Below the pieces are notes generated by a model. The model did no database searches. It saw only the letters and a program-made list of their open reading frames with translations, and was not told the DNA's origin. A stretch of 38,250 bases of DNA from Limiplasma sp031549415 (GTDB lineage Bacteria > Bacillota > Clostridia > Christensenellales > Aristaeellaceae): assembly GCA_031549415.1 (NCBI GenBank), contig JAVBPU010000027.1:1-38250 (forward strand), read 5' to 3'. The position numbers and the translations under genes are program-made. Every line of letters starts with the position of its first letter. The first letter of the stretch is position 1. Positions 30,294 through 38,204 of this stretch are shown piece by piece.

Positions 30294-30554
30294 TTACTCG
30301 TAATGGGTCCACATACGCAACACCCGGACGCTCTTGGCTGTCTCGTCCACAGCATACACCAAGCGATGTTGTCTATTGATCCGCCTTAAATAGCATCCAG
30401 CCAAATCACCACAAAGCTTTTCGTAGGGTGGTGGGTTCTGATAAGGGTCTTTCACCAGGAGATCAAGCAATTCTTTTGTTTTTTGTTCAAGCCTCGCCTG
30501 TTGAAGAAGCGCCTTGTCTTTTTGGGCGGCCTTAGAAAAATAAACGGCATACAA
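30294..30554 (-). CDS. yoeB: YoeB/Txe-family mRNA interferase toxin
   Basis: An 86-residue toxin starting YAVYFSKAAQKDKALLQQAR and ending in NPPPYEKLCGDLAGCYLRRI, RQHRLVYAV and VRVLRMWTHYE, which is diagnostic of YoeB/Txe. The conserved Glu, Arg, His and C-terminal Tyr-Glu that form the RNase site are present. YoeB cleaves mRNA at the ribosomal A site. The start is TTG 30554, one base after the antitoxin stop; GGAGG inside the antitoxin end lies nine bases upstream, so translation is coupled. The frame extends upstream as an artefact of the overlapping antitoxin. Confidence 0.9.
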   Translation of the reverse strand: MYAVYFSKAAQKDKALLQQARLEQKTKELLDLLVKDPYQNPPPYEKLCGDLAGCYLRRINRQHRLVYAVDETAKSVRVLRMWTHYE

Positions 30555-30555
30555 C

Positions 30556-30807
30556 TTACCATTCCTCCTTGGGGTCGTATGCGGTACACTCTTCCTCCGG
30601 CGCGTTCTTGGCCTCCAGAATGCTTTGCACCAGTCCCGGCACGCTGTATAGGTGTAAAGTTTCCTGCATGGCGTTCCAATCGTCCTCAGAAACCAGCACG
30701 ACATTGCCCTTGGGGCTGGATATGTGCACCGGGATGCTGTCCCTGTTCGCATTTCCAATCAGAGCATATAGGTTCTTCCGTGCATTGGTCGCATTGATAT
30801 GTTCCAT
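30556..30807 (-). CDS. yefM: YefM/Axe-type (Phd family) antitoxin
   Basis: An 83-residue antitoxin. MEHINATNARKNLYALIGNA and VHISSPKGNVVLVSEDDWNA are the Phd/YefM DNA-binding and dimerisation core; ETLHLYSVPGLVQSILEAKN is the toxin-binding tail. ATG 30807 has GGAGG seven bases upstream. It precedes yoeB and ends one base before it. It is expected to neutralise the toxin and, with it, to repress the promoter, whose spacer contains an imperfect palindrome. Confidence 0.9.
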   Translation of the reverse strand: MEHINATNARKNLYALIGNANRDSIPVHISSPKGNVVLVSEDDWNAMQETLHLYSVPGLVQSILEAKNAPEEECTAYDPKEEW

Positions 30808-30825
30808 GCTCTCACCTCCACGCCT

Positions 30826-30854
30826 ATTATAGCGTACGCTTTTGCGTGCGTCAA
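30826..30854 (-). promoter_or_regulatory. Promoter and probable operator of yefM-yoeB
   Basis: On the minus strand TTGACG (30849-30854), 17 bases, TATAAT (30826-30831). The spacer holds the imperfect inverted repeat ACGCACGC-AAAA-GCGTACGC, well placed for autorepression. Confidence 0.75.
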
Positions 30855-30921
30855 GCGCATTTTTTACCAAAACGGAAGGAGGGCGGGGGCCATTTCCCGC
30901 CCTCACCCCCCCTTCTTTTCG

Positions 30922-31296
30922 TTACGCCGCGGGCTTCTCTTCCGCCGCAGTCAAAAACGCATTGCACGCGGCCTCGTTGGCCTTGTCCGCCTCCAGCTGC
31001 ATCATGGCCCAGGGCTTCAGCCCCGGCAACTGGGGCGTTTTGAACACCCCGGTAATGATGACCTCGCACACGGTGATGCTGTCCTTCTTGCTGGTGAAGT
31101 TGTCAAACCGGATGCCCGTCAGCTGGAACGCCCGGTAGTTGATGTACCAGGGCAGGCCGTCCACGGTGTCCACCACACAGCGCAGGGAATATTCCTTGCC
31201 CTGGATGTTGAAATTGCCTTCCAGCTTTAGCCCCGGCCAGAGCCAGAGGTATGTGCCGCAAAGGCGCTTCCCGGGGCGGGGCGATAGGTGCATCAT
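30922..31296 (-). CDS. Phage-like protein of unknown function
   Basis: A 124-residue protein that I do not place in a named family. It shows a beta-rich middle (LEGNFNIQGKEYSLRCVVDT, then GLPWYINYRAFQLTGIRFDN and DSITVCEVIITGVF) and an alanine-rich helical tail. The mix of short beta strands, the coupled start, and the position before a tail-chaperone-like gene suggest a phage structural or accessory protein. ATG 31296 (or 31293) overlaps the stop of the upstream Cys-rich frame as ATGA, as in compact phage operons. No homologue could be checked. Confidence 0.5.
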   Translation of the reverse strand: MMHLSPRPGKRLCGTYLWLWPGLKLEGNFNIQGKEYSLRCVVDTVDGLPWYINYRAFQLTGIRFDNFTSKKDSITVCEVIITGVFKTPQLPGLKPWAMMQLEADKANEAACNAFLTAAEEKPAA

Positions 31297-31498
31297 GGGC
31301 CGCCCCTCTCGTAAAAATCCGCGTGATTGATGGGGTTCCTGATGCACTCCTGGCAGGCCTCCCCGTACTTGCCGCCGGGGCGGTGGACGCAGCCGATGCA
31401 GGCGTAGCGGCGCAGGAGGCATAGCGGCGCGGCAGCTCGGCAGCATGGTTTTTGTTCTGTGGCAAGATTGCCCGTTGATCATTCGCCAGCAAATCCAT
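31293..31498 (-). pseudogene. Small Cys-rich phage-like gene broken by a 17-base imperfect duplication
   Basis: From ATG 31498 (GGGGAG four bases upstream) the minus strand reads MDLLANDQRAILPQNKNHAA, then ELPRRYA, and then leaves frame. The other frame gives RRYACIGCVHRPGGKYGEAC followed by QECIRNPINHADFYERGGP and a stop overlapping the next ATG. The block CGCCGCTAYGCC occurs twice, 17 bases apart (31401-31412 and 31418-31429). Removing one 17-base unit joins both parts into one ~62-residue protein with two CxxC pairs, a likely zinc knuckle. Interpreted as a frameshifted gene. Confidence 0.5.
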
Positions 31499-31509
31499 CT
31501 CACTCCCCC

Positions 31510-31538
31510 TTGCCATAGGCGAACATATGTGCTATAAT
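31510..31538 (+). promoter_or_regulatory. Promoter of the pseudouridine synthase gene
   Basis: TTGCCA (31510-31515), 17 bases, TATAAT (31533-31538) with a TGC extension. The predicted start near 31545 lies after the first ATG of the frame. Confidence 0.75.
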
Positions 31539-32484
31539 GGGTCCGTTCCAACTCCTTCTATACCAACTACAACCAGGGGAGGGATGCTCCATCACAGAAC
31601 TTTCCCTCCCCATTGATGCCTCCTGGCAGGGCCAGCCCCTTCGCCGGGTGGCGCTGGGGGCCCTGCAAATGAGCTATGGCCAGTTCAAGCGGGCCAAATT
31701 TCAGGGCCAGCTTCTGCTGGACGGGGTGCCTGTCCATGCGGATGCCCGGGTACAAACGGGGCAGCTGTTGGTGATCCGCATTCCCGAGGGGGAAAAGGCA
31801 TGCCCCCTTCCCTACCCCCTGCCCCTGTCCGTGCCCTACCAGCACCTGGGCCTGCTGCTGGTGGACAAGCCCGCCCCGCTGCCTTCCGTGGCCTCCCGCA
31901 GCCCGGACCAACGCACCCTGGAAAATGCGCTCTATGCCCATTTGGGATGCCCAGACCCCTTCGTGTACCATCCCGTCAACCGGCTGGACAAGGGCACCAG
32001 CGGGCTGATGGCTGTGGCCCTCACGGCCCATGTGCAGCAGCTGCTACAGCAAACCTTGCACACAGATGCCTTCATCCGGCGGTATCTGGCTGTATGCGAG
32101 GGCGCGCCGCCCCAGCGGGAGGGCGTCATCGACGCCCCCATCGCCAAGGAAAGCGGCCCCTCTGTGCGGCGAAGGGTGGCAGCGGAGGGTAAGCCCGCCA
32201 CCACCCTATACCGAGTCTTGGAAACCGCAGGCAGCCGCAGCCTGGTGGAGCTACAGCTGCAAACGGGCCGCACCCATCAAATCCGGGTGCATCTCTCCTG
32301 GCTGGGCTGCCCCGTGGTGGGCGACTTCCTCTATGGCCGGGAGGAGCCTTCCCTGCCGGGCCGTTTTGCCCTGCACAGTCACTTTTTGCGGCTGACCCAT
32401 CCCCTCACCGGCCAGGAGGTGACGGCCACCAGCCCATTGCCCCAGGCGTTGCAACAGCTGCTTCTGCCCAGGCAGGCCCCTTAG
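31537..32484 (+). CDS. RluA-family ribosomal/tRNA pseudouridine synthase
   Basis: Member of the RluA/RluD family, which isomerises specific uridines in rRNA or tRNA. A short N-terminal S4-like region is followed by the catalytic domain with HPVNRLDKGTSGLMAVA (catalytic Asp), RRYLAVCEGAPP and LQTGRTHQIRVHLSWLGCPV. The frame opens at ATG 31537, but this ATG overlaps the -10 box and has no ribosome site. A strong GGGGAGG lies at ~31576-31582, and the only in-frame codon at the right distance is ATC 31591. The next standard starts (GTG 31648, ATG 31669) would cut into the S4-like region. The coordinates give the full frame; the true start is probably near 31591. It overlaps the convergent next gene by four bases. 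Confidence 0.88.
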   Translation: MGPFQLLLYQLQPGEGCSITELSLPIDASWQGQPLRRVALGALQMSYGQFKRAKFQGQLLLDGVPVHADARVQTGQLLVIRIPEGEKACPLPYPLPLSVPYQHLGLLLVDKPAPLPSVASRSPDQRTLENALYAHLGCPDPFVYHPVNRLDKGTSGLMAVALTAHVQQLLQQTLHTDAFIRRYLAVCEGAPPQREGVIDAPIAKESGPSVRRRVAAEGKPATTLYRVLETAGSRSLVELQLQTGRTHQIRVHLSWLGCPVVGDFLYGREEPSLPGRFALHSHFLRLTHPLTGQEVTATSPLPQALQQLLLPRQAP

Positions 32485-33518
32485 GCCTCCTCAAGGAACT
32501 CTTCCGTCACCTTGCGCAGGACCCCTTCCCACTCTAAGAAGTCCATGTTGGAGACGTAGTACGCCTCCAGCTCATCGTGCAGGTCCTTGGCGGCTTTCAG
32601 CTGCTCCACCGCCCGCTGGATGAACAGCTCATAGGCGTTCTTGTCAAAGCTCTGTTCCTTGTCAGTGATCTCTTTCAGCTCCATGAACCGGCTGGCCTCG
32701 ACGGTGGGGCTTTCCGGCTTCTCCTGGGTGGTAAACAGCAGCCCATGGGCGGGAATGGCCAAATGGCTCCACTGACTGGGGTCCAGCGGGTTCAGCAGCG
32801 CCACCACATGCAGACCGCGACTGAGGGCACTCTCTCCCAGGGCCCGCAGCAGGCCGTCCGCGTGCTGGCCAAAGGGGCATTCGATGGTGAGGGTGGTGTC
32901 CCCTGGCAGGGTGCTGAGCAGCGACAGGAACCCTTTGGGCGTATAGGCCGTTCCATACAGCGTGCGCAAGGTGCCCCGTCCTCCCCGCAGGGGCAGGTAT
33001 TTCTCCGTCAGCTCCTGGCACAGCGTGGCAACGCGCTCCGCCTTTTCTTCTCCGTGGGTGGCCGCCCGGTACACCTGGCCTGCCGCCGCCAAATAGCGGT
33101 AGGTCCGGGTAAAGCGAGCGCTGATCTCCGTTTGCAGCTCCCGAATTTTGGGCATGTGGGGCCTCATGGCCTCTTCGTCCAAAAAGTCGCCCAGGCTGAG
33201 CAGGGTGTCCCTGGCCCCGGGAATCACCGGGTCATACACATGGGGCGCGGTGCCATCCATCATGGCCATGCTCAAAGCAGGAACGCTGACGCCGTCCAGG
33301 CAGTCCGGGTCCGAGGAACAATGGTAGTACTCCACCGCATGGCCCGCCGCTTCCATGGCAGCGCCCACCCGCTTCATCAGGCTGCTTTTCCCTACGCCGG
33401 GGCCACCCTTAATATAGAACATCCGCTTTTGCTCCGGCTCCCGCAGAATGTTCGTAAAGCAGGTGAAAAACCCCTTTTCCGTATTGCCCCCGGCAAAGAA
33501 ATGCATGGCTTCCCGCAT
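32481..33518 (-). CDS. P-loop ATPase of unknown function (PRK06851-like)
   Basis: A 345-residue protein. MREAMHFFAGGNTEKGFFTC and MFYIKGGPGVGKSSLMKRVG give a Walker A motif near residues 37-45. HCSSDPDCLDGVSVP, a long central helical region and a C-terminal helical tail follow. It resembles a Bacillota family of stand-alone ATP-binding proteins whose substrate is unknown. The Asp-rich DPDCLDG could hold Mg2+. ATG 33518 has GGAGG six bases upstream; the frame before it has no ribosome site. The stop (TAA) overlaps the stop of the convergent pseudouridine synthase gene. Divergent from the ferredoxin-type gene. Confidence 0.8.
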   Translation of the reverse strand: MREAMHFFAGGNTEKGFFTCFTNILREPEQKRMFYIKGGPGVGKSSLMKRVGAAMEAAGHAVEYYHCSSDPDCLDGVSVPALSMAMMDGTAPHVYDPVIPGARDTLLSLGDFLDEEAMRPHMPKIRELQTEISARFTRTYRYLAAAGQVYRAATHGEEKAERVATLCQELTEKYLPLRGGRGTLRTLYGTAYTPKGFLSLLSTLPGDTTLTIECPFGQHADGLLRALGESALSRGLHVVALLNPLDPSQWSHLAIPAHGLLFTTQEKPESPTVEASRFMELKEITDKEQSFDKNAYELFIQRAVEQLKAAKDLHDELEAYYVSNMDFLEWEGVLRKVTEEFLEEA

Positions 33519-33610
33519 GGTACCCCTCCTTGTTTGAATGGATCGTTTTCCTTCCCCGCTACTGTATGTATCCTGATTTCCCCTCATGTGTTCTGCTTTT
33601 GATTCCGCTC

Positions 33611-33639
33611 TTGTGCGGGGCGGCATGCTATGCTATGAT
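33611..33639 (+). promoter_or_regulatory. Promoter of the DUF362/ferredoxin gene and uvrA
   Basis: TTGTGC (33611-33616), 17 bases, TATGAT (33634-33639) with a TGC extension. Confidence 0.65.
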
Positions 33640-33694
33640 TAGGTTCATGCTTTTGGTTCCCCACTTTCGGATAGCACATCAAGGAGGTTCTCCC

Positions 33695-34810
33695 ATGGAA
33701 AAATCGAAGGTGTTTTTTACTAGCTTCCGGGCCACGCCGGAAAGAAACTTGCTGCAAAAACTGCATCGGCTCCTCAAAAAAGCTGGCATGATGGACATGG
33801 ACCTGGACGGAAAATTCACCGCCGTCAAAATCCATTTTGGCGAACCGGGCAACCTGGCCTTCTTGCGCTCCAACTACGCCAAGGTGGTGGTGGATGCCCT
33901 AAAGGACATGGGCGCGCGCCCCTTCCTCACTGATTGCAACACCCTGTATGTGGGCATGCGCCGCAACGCCCTGGACCACATCGACGCTGCCTATATGAAC
34001 GGATATTCGCCGCTGCAAACCGGCTGCCATGTGATCATCGCCGACGGCCTCATGGGCACCGATGATGTGGCCGTGCCCATCCAGGGCGAGCTGTGCCAGG
34101 AGGCGCTCATTGGCCGTGCCATCATGGACGCGGAGGCCGTCATTAGCCTGTCCCATTTTAAGGGGCATGAGCTGACCGGCTTTGGCGGAGCGCTAAAAAA
34201 CCTGGGCATGGGCTGCGGCTCCACCGGCGGCAAGCGGGCCATGCACAACGATGGCAAGCCTACCGTGAATCCCCGCATCTGCATCGGCTGCGGCAAATGC
34301 GCCAAGCAATGCGCCCATGGGGCCATTTCCTTTTCCGGACAGGGCAAGGACCGCAAGGCCAAAATTGACCACACGAAGTGCGTGGGCTGTGGCCGCTGCG
34401 TGGGCGCTTGCCGGGACCTGGGGGCCATCGGCGGGCCGGACAGCTCCGTGGATACGCTGAATCGGAAGATTGCCGAATATGCCCTGGCCGTCACCCAGGA
34501 CCGCCCTCATTTCCACATTTCCATGGTGATGGACGTCTCCCCCGACTGTGATTGCCACGGGGAAAACGACGCCCCCATCATTGCGGATGTGGGCATGTTC
34601 GCCAGCTTTGACCCGGTGGCCCTGGACACGGCCTGCGCCGATGCCTGCAACCGGATGGCGCCCCTGCCCGGCACCCAGCTTGCGGATTCCAAAGAGTCCA
34701 CCGGCGACCATTTTTACGATGTGCATCCCGTGACCAATTGGCGGGTGGGGCCGGAGCATGCGCAAAAGCTGGGCATCGGAACCATGATTTATGAATTGAT
34801 CGAGGTGTAA
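33695..34810 (+). CDS. DUF362 domain protein with two [4Fe-4S] clusters
   Basis: A 371-residue iron-sulfur protein. The DUF362 region (VKIHFGEPGNLAFLRSNYAK, SLSHFKGHELTGFGGALKNL, GMGCGSTGGKRAMHNDGKP) surrounds a bacterial ferredoxin insert with CIGCGKCAKQCAHGAISF and CVGCGRCVGACRDLGAIG, two complete CxxCxxCxxxC sets. The C-terminus returns to DUF362 (DVGMFASFDPVALDTACADA). The reaction is not established; electron transfer to a bound substrate is inferred. ATG 33695 has AAGGAGG seven bases upstream. The end of this gene carries the ribosome site of uvrA, which starts six bases later, so the two are co-transcribed. Confidence 0.88.
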   Translation: MEKSKVFFTSFRATPERNLLQKLHRLLKKAGMMDMDLDGKFTAVKIHFGEPGNLAFLRSNYAKVVVDALKDMGARPFLTDCNTLYVGMRRNALDHIDAAYMNGYSPLQTGCHVIIADGLMGTDDVAVPIQGELCQEALIGRAIMDAEAVISLSHFKGHELTGFGGALKNLGMGCGSTGGKRAMHNDGKPTVNPRICIGCGKCAKQCAHGAISFSGQGKDRKAKIDHTKCVGCGRCVGACRDLGAIGGPDSSVDTLNRKIAEYALAVTQDRPHFHISMVMDVSPDCDCHGENDAPIIADVGMFASFDPVALDTACADACNRMAPLPGTQLADSKESTGDHFYDVHPVTNWRVGPEHAQKLGIGTMIYELIEV

Positions 34811-34816
34811 CCCCCT

Positions 34817-37690
34817 TTGCACGAAAAACTGATCGTTCGCGGCGCCCGCGAGCACAATCTCAAAAACGTCACCTTAGAAATCCCCCGCAACAAGCTGGTG
34901 GTCTTTACCGGGCTGAGCGGCTCCGGCAAAACCAGCCTGGCTTTTGATACCATCTATGCCGAGGGCCAGCGCCGGTATGTGGAGTCTTTAAGCTCCTACG
35001 CCCGCCAGTTCCTGGGGCAGATGGAAAAGCCGGACATCGACTCCATCGAGGGCTTATCCCCCGCCATCTCCATTGACCAAAAGACCACCAGCCGTAACCC
35101 CCGGTCCACCGTAGGCACGGTCACCGAGGTCTATGACTACCTGCGGCTTTTGTACGCCCGCATCGGCATCCCCCACTGCCCCGTCTGCGGCAAGGAGATC
35201 GCCCAGCAAACCATCGACCAGATGGTGGACCAGGTGCTGCGTCAGGACGAGGGGACCAAGCTGCAAATCTTGGCCCCCATCGTCAAGGCCCGCAAGGGCG
35301 AGCATACCAAGCTGATGGAGGACGCCTCCAAGCGGGGCTTTGTGCGGGTGCGCATCGACGGCGAGATGTACGAGCTGGACCAGCTGCCCACGCTGGACAA
35401 GAAGCTGAAGCATACCATTGAGCTGGTCATCGACCGGCTGGTGCTGCGCCAGGATGACGACTTCCGCAAGCGCCTGGCGGACAGCATGGAAACCGCCGCC
35501 GGAGAAGGCGAGGGCCTGGTGCTGGTGGACCTGTTTGACAAGGGGTCCATGCTCTTTTCCCAAAACTACGCCTGTCCGGACTGCGGGATCTCCATGGAGG
35601 AGCTCACCCCCCGCATGTTCAGCTTCAACACCCCCTATGGGGCCTGCCCCCAGTGCGGCGGCCTGGGGACCATCATGCGCATCAGCCCGGACAACCTCAT
35701 CCAGGACCCTTCCAAAAGCATCAACGAAGGCGCTTTGCAGGCCCCCGGCTGGAACGTGGCCGATCCCGGCAGCATGTCCAACACCTTCTTCCGGGCCCTG
35801 GCCAAAAAGTACGGCTTTAGCCTGGACGTGCCCGTCCGGGACCTGCCGCCCAAGGCGTTGCAGGTGATCCTCTACGGCACGGGCAGCGAAAAGCTGACCG
35901 TCGCCTACGAAGGCGCCCACGGAGCCGGGCACTTTTCCACCACCTTTGAAGGGGTCATCAACTCCCTGGCCCGCCGCTACCGGGAAACCACCAGCGACAC
36001 CATGAAGGCCGCCTATGAGGAGTACATGATCAACGATGCCTGCGAAGCCTGCCATGGCAAGCGCCTCAAGCCCACGGTGCTGGCGGTCACTGTGAACGGC
36101 CAGAACATCGCCGATGCCTGCGATTTGAGCATCCGCAAAGCCAAGGCCTTCTTTGGCGGCCTCACCCTCACCGAAAAAGAGCAGATGATTGCCGTCCAGA
36201 TTTTGAAAGAAATCCAGGCGCGGCTCGGCTTTTTGGACAGCGTGGGCCTCAGCTACCTCACCCTGTCCCGGGCGGCGGGCTCCCTCTCCGGCGGCGAGGC
36301 CCAGCGCATCCGCCTGGCCACCCAGATCGGTTCCAGCCTGATGGGGGTCCTCTACATTTTGGACGAGCCTTCCATCGGCCTCCACCAGCGGGACAATGAC
36401 AAGCTGCTGGGTACCCTCAAGCGCCTGCGGGATTTAGGCAATACCCTGATTGTGGTGGAGCATGACGAGGACACCATGTTTGCCGCGGACCACATTGTGG
36501 ATGTGGGCCCCGGCGCGGGCATCCACGGCGGCTACATCACCGCCCAGGGCAATGTATACGAAATCATGGCCAATGAAAACTCTTTGACGGGCCAATATTT
36601 AAGCGGTAAGCGGGTCATTCCCCTGCCCAAAAAGCGCCGCAAGCCCACGGGCTTTTTGACCGTAAAGGGCGCGGCGGAAAACAACCTGCAGGGCATAGAC
36701 GTGCGCTTCCCCCTGGGGTTACTTTGCTGTGTCACCGGGGTCAGCGGTTCCGGCAAAAGCAGCCTGGTGAATGAAATTCTGTACAAGCACCTGGCCAAGG
36801 TCCTAAACCGGGCCAAGACCTATCCCGGCAAATTCGCCTCCATGGAGGGGGTGGACCAGCTGGACAAGATCATCAGCATCGACCAGAGCCCCATTGGCCG
36901 CACCCCCCGCAGCAACCCCGCCACCTATACCGGCGTCTTTGACCTGATCCGCAAGGTCTTTGCCATGACCCCCGAGGCCAAGGCCCGGGGGTCTAAGGAA
37001 AACCGCTTCTCCTTCAACGTGAAGGGGGGCCGCTGCGAGGCCTGCAGCGGAGACGGCCTCATCAAGATCGAAATGCACTTTTTGCCGGATATCTATGTGC
37101 CCTGCGACGTTTGCAAAGGCATGCGCTACAACCGGGAGACCCTGGACATTCACTATAATGGCAAGAACATTTACGACGTGCTGGAAATGACCGTGGAAGA
37201 GGCCCTGGGCTTCTTTGAAAACCACCAGCAGATCGTGCGCAAGCTGCAGACCCTATACGATGTGGGCCTGGACTACACCAAGCTGGGCCAGCCCAGCACC
37301 CAGCTATCCGGCGGCGAGGCCCAACGCATCAAGCTGGCCACAGAGCTATCCCGCCGGGGCACCGGTCGCACCTTGTACCTGCTGGATGAGCCCACCACGG
37401 GCCTACACATGGCGGATGTGGAAAAGCTGATTGACGTTTTGCAGCGGCTGGTGGCCGCGGGCAACAGCGTGCTGGTGATTGAGCACAACCTGGACATCAT
37501 CAAAACCGCCGACTACGTCATCGACCTGGGTCCGGAGGGCGGAGACGGCGGCGGCCAGCTGGTGTGCGAGGGCACACCGGAGAAGGTGGCCCAGGTGGAA
37601 GGCAGCTACACCGGGCAGTATTTGAAGCGCCTGCTGGAACGCAAGAGAACTGAGGAGGTAGCCCCATGCGACGGAAAGACCGGGAAGTGA
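34817..37690 (+). CDS. uvrA: UvrABC excinuclease subunit A
   Basis: A 957-residue damage-recognition ATPase of nucleotide excision repair, full length. It has two ABC modules: Walker A GLSGSGKTS near residue 32 and GVSGSGKSS near 640, signatures SLSGGEAQRIRLA and QLSGGEAQRIKLA, and Walker B YILDEPSIGLHQRD and YLLDEPTTGLHMAD. Zinc sites are CPVCG and CPDCG with CPQCG, and the CEAC/CDVC pair around GDGLIKIEMHFLPDIYVPC. The start is TTG 34817 (REHNLKNV follows as in the family), with GAGGTG inside the previous gene nine bases upstream. uvrB is not adjacent. The 3' end overlaps the flavoprotein gene by 25 bases. Confidence 0.97.
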   Translation: MHEKLIVRGAREHNLKNVTLEIPRNKLVVFTGLSGSGKTSLAFDTIYAEGQRRYVESLSSYARQFLGQMEKPDIDSIEGLSPAISIDQKTTSRNPRSTVGTVTEVYDYLRLLYARIGIPHCPVCGKEIAQQTIDQMVDQVLRQDEGTKLQILAPIVKARKGEHTKLMEDASKRGFVRVRIDGEMYELDQLPTLDKKLKHTIELVIDRLVLRQDDDFRKRLADSMETAAGEGEGLVLVDLFDKGSMLFSQNYACPDCGISMEELTPRMFSFNTPYGACPQCGGLGTIMRISPDNLIQDPSKSINEGALQAPGWNVADPGSMSNTFFRALAKKYGFSLDVPVRDLPPKALQVILYGTGSEKLTVAYEGAHGAGHFSTTFEGVINSLARRYRETTSDTMKAAYEEYMINDACEACHGKRLKPTVLAVTVNGQNIADACDLSIRKAKAFFGGLTLTEKEQMIAVQILKEIQARLGFLDSVGLSYLTLSRAAGSLSGGEAQRIRLATQIGSSLMGVLYILDEPSIGLHQRDNDKLLGTLKRLRDLGNTLIVVEHDEDTMFAADHIVDVGPGAGIHGGYITAQGNVYEIMANENSLTGQYLSGKRVIPLPKKRRKPTGFLTVKGAAENNLQGIDVRFPLGLLCCVTGVSGSGKSSLVNEILYKHLAKVLNRAKTYPGKFASMEGVDQLDKIISIDQSPIGRTPRSNPATYTGVFDLIRKVFAMTPEAKARGSKENRFSFNVKGGRCEACSGDGLIKIEMHFLPDIYVPCDVCKGMRYNRETLDIHYNGKNIYDVLEMTVEEALGFFENHQQIVRKLQTLYDVGLDYTKLGQPSTQLSGGEAQRIKLATELSRRGTGRTLYLLDEPTTGLHMADVEKLIDVLQRLVAAGNSVLVIEHNLDIIKTADYVIDLGPEGGDGGGQLVCEGTPEKVAQVEGSYTGQYLKRLLERKRTEEVAPCDGKTGK

Positions 37691-38142
37691 CCGACCACGA
37701 GACCATTGACAGCATCCTGCGCAGCGCCCAGGTAGCCCACATTGCGATCACGGACCCTGCGGCTCCCGCGCCCTACGTGCTGCCCCTGAACTATGGCTAC
37801 GAATGGATAGACGGCAGCCTCAGGCTGTATTTCCACGGGGCCCCGGAGGGGCGCAAGGTGGACCTGCTGCAAAACGGGGCCGCCGTCGGCTTTTGCATTG
37901 ATGGCAACCACCGCCTGCTCACGGACGACGAGGCCCAAAAAACCAGCTTTGCCTACCAAAGCATCATTGGCACCGGCGCCATGCGCCTGCTGACCGATGA
38001 CGAGCAAAAAAACCAGGCTCTGGGCCAGCTGATGCTGCACCTCACCGGTAACAGCGCTTCCTTCCCCGCCCAGGTGCTTCACGCCACTGCCGTCTTTGCC
38101 TTGGACGTCACCGACTTCTCCGCCAAGCAAAACCTGGGGTGA
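37666..38142 (+). CDS. Pyridoxamine 5'-phosphate oxidase-like flavoprotein, Nim-type
   Basis: A 158-residue split-barrel protein. MRRKDREVTDHETIDSILRS is the usual start of the NimA-like branch. AHIAITDPAAPAPYVLPLNY, LYFHGAPEGRKVDLLQN and VGFCIDGNHRL follow, with the late motif SIIGTGAMRLLTDD. Members bind FMN or haem; some reduce nitroimidazoles, but resistance cannot be inferred from family alone. ATG 37666 lies inside the end of uvrA with GAGGAGG upstream, so it is translated from the same message. No terminator with a T-run follows in the window. Confidence 0.88.
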   Translation: MRRKDREVTDHETIDSILRSAQVAHIAITDPAAPAPYVLPLNYGYEWIDGSLRLYFHGAPEGRKVDLLQNGAAVGFCIDGNHRLLTDDEAQKTSFAYQSIIGTGAMRLLTDDEQKNQALGQLMLHLTGNSASFPAQVLHATAVFALDVTDFSAKQNLG

Positions 38143-38146
38143 CGAG

Positions 38147-38204
38147 GGGTACAAGGGGTAGGGGGTACGAGGGGGGCATAGCCGGAGGGAAGCCCCCCAC
38201 GTAC
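38147..38204. repeat. G-rich direct repeats and long hairpin at the right end
   Basis: GGGGTAC occurs twice within 25 bases (around 38147 and 38163). GTACGAGGGGGGC (38165-38177) pairs with GCCCCCCACGTAC (38192-38204) with one mismatch. No T-run follows on the plus strand. The last ~45 bases show nothing else. It may be a repeat element or a Rho-independent-like barrier after the uvrA operon. Confidence 0.5.

Noticed and set aside
35054..36385. 443-residue minus-strand open frame opposite uvrA
   Set aside because: Antisense shadow of uvrA, with repetitive Gly/Ala/His composition and no ribosome site.
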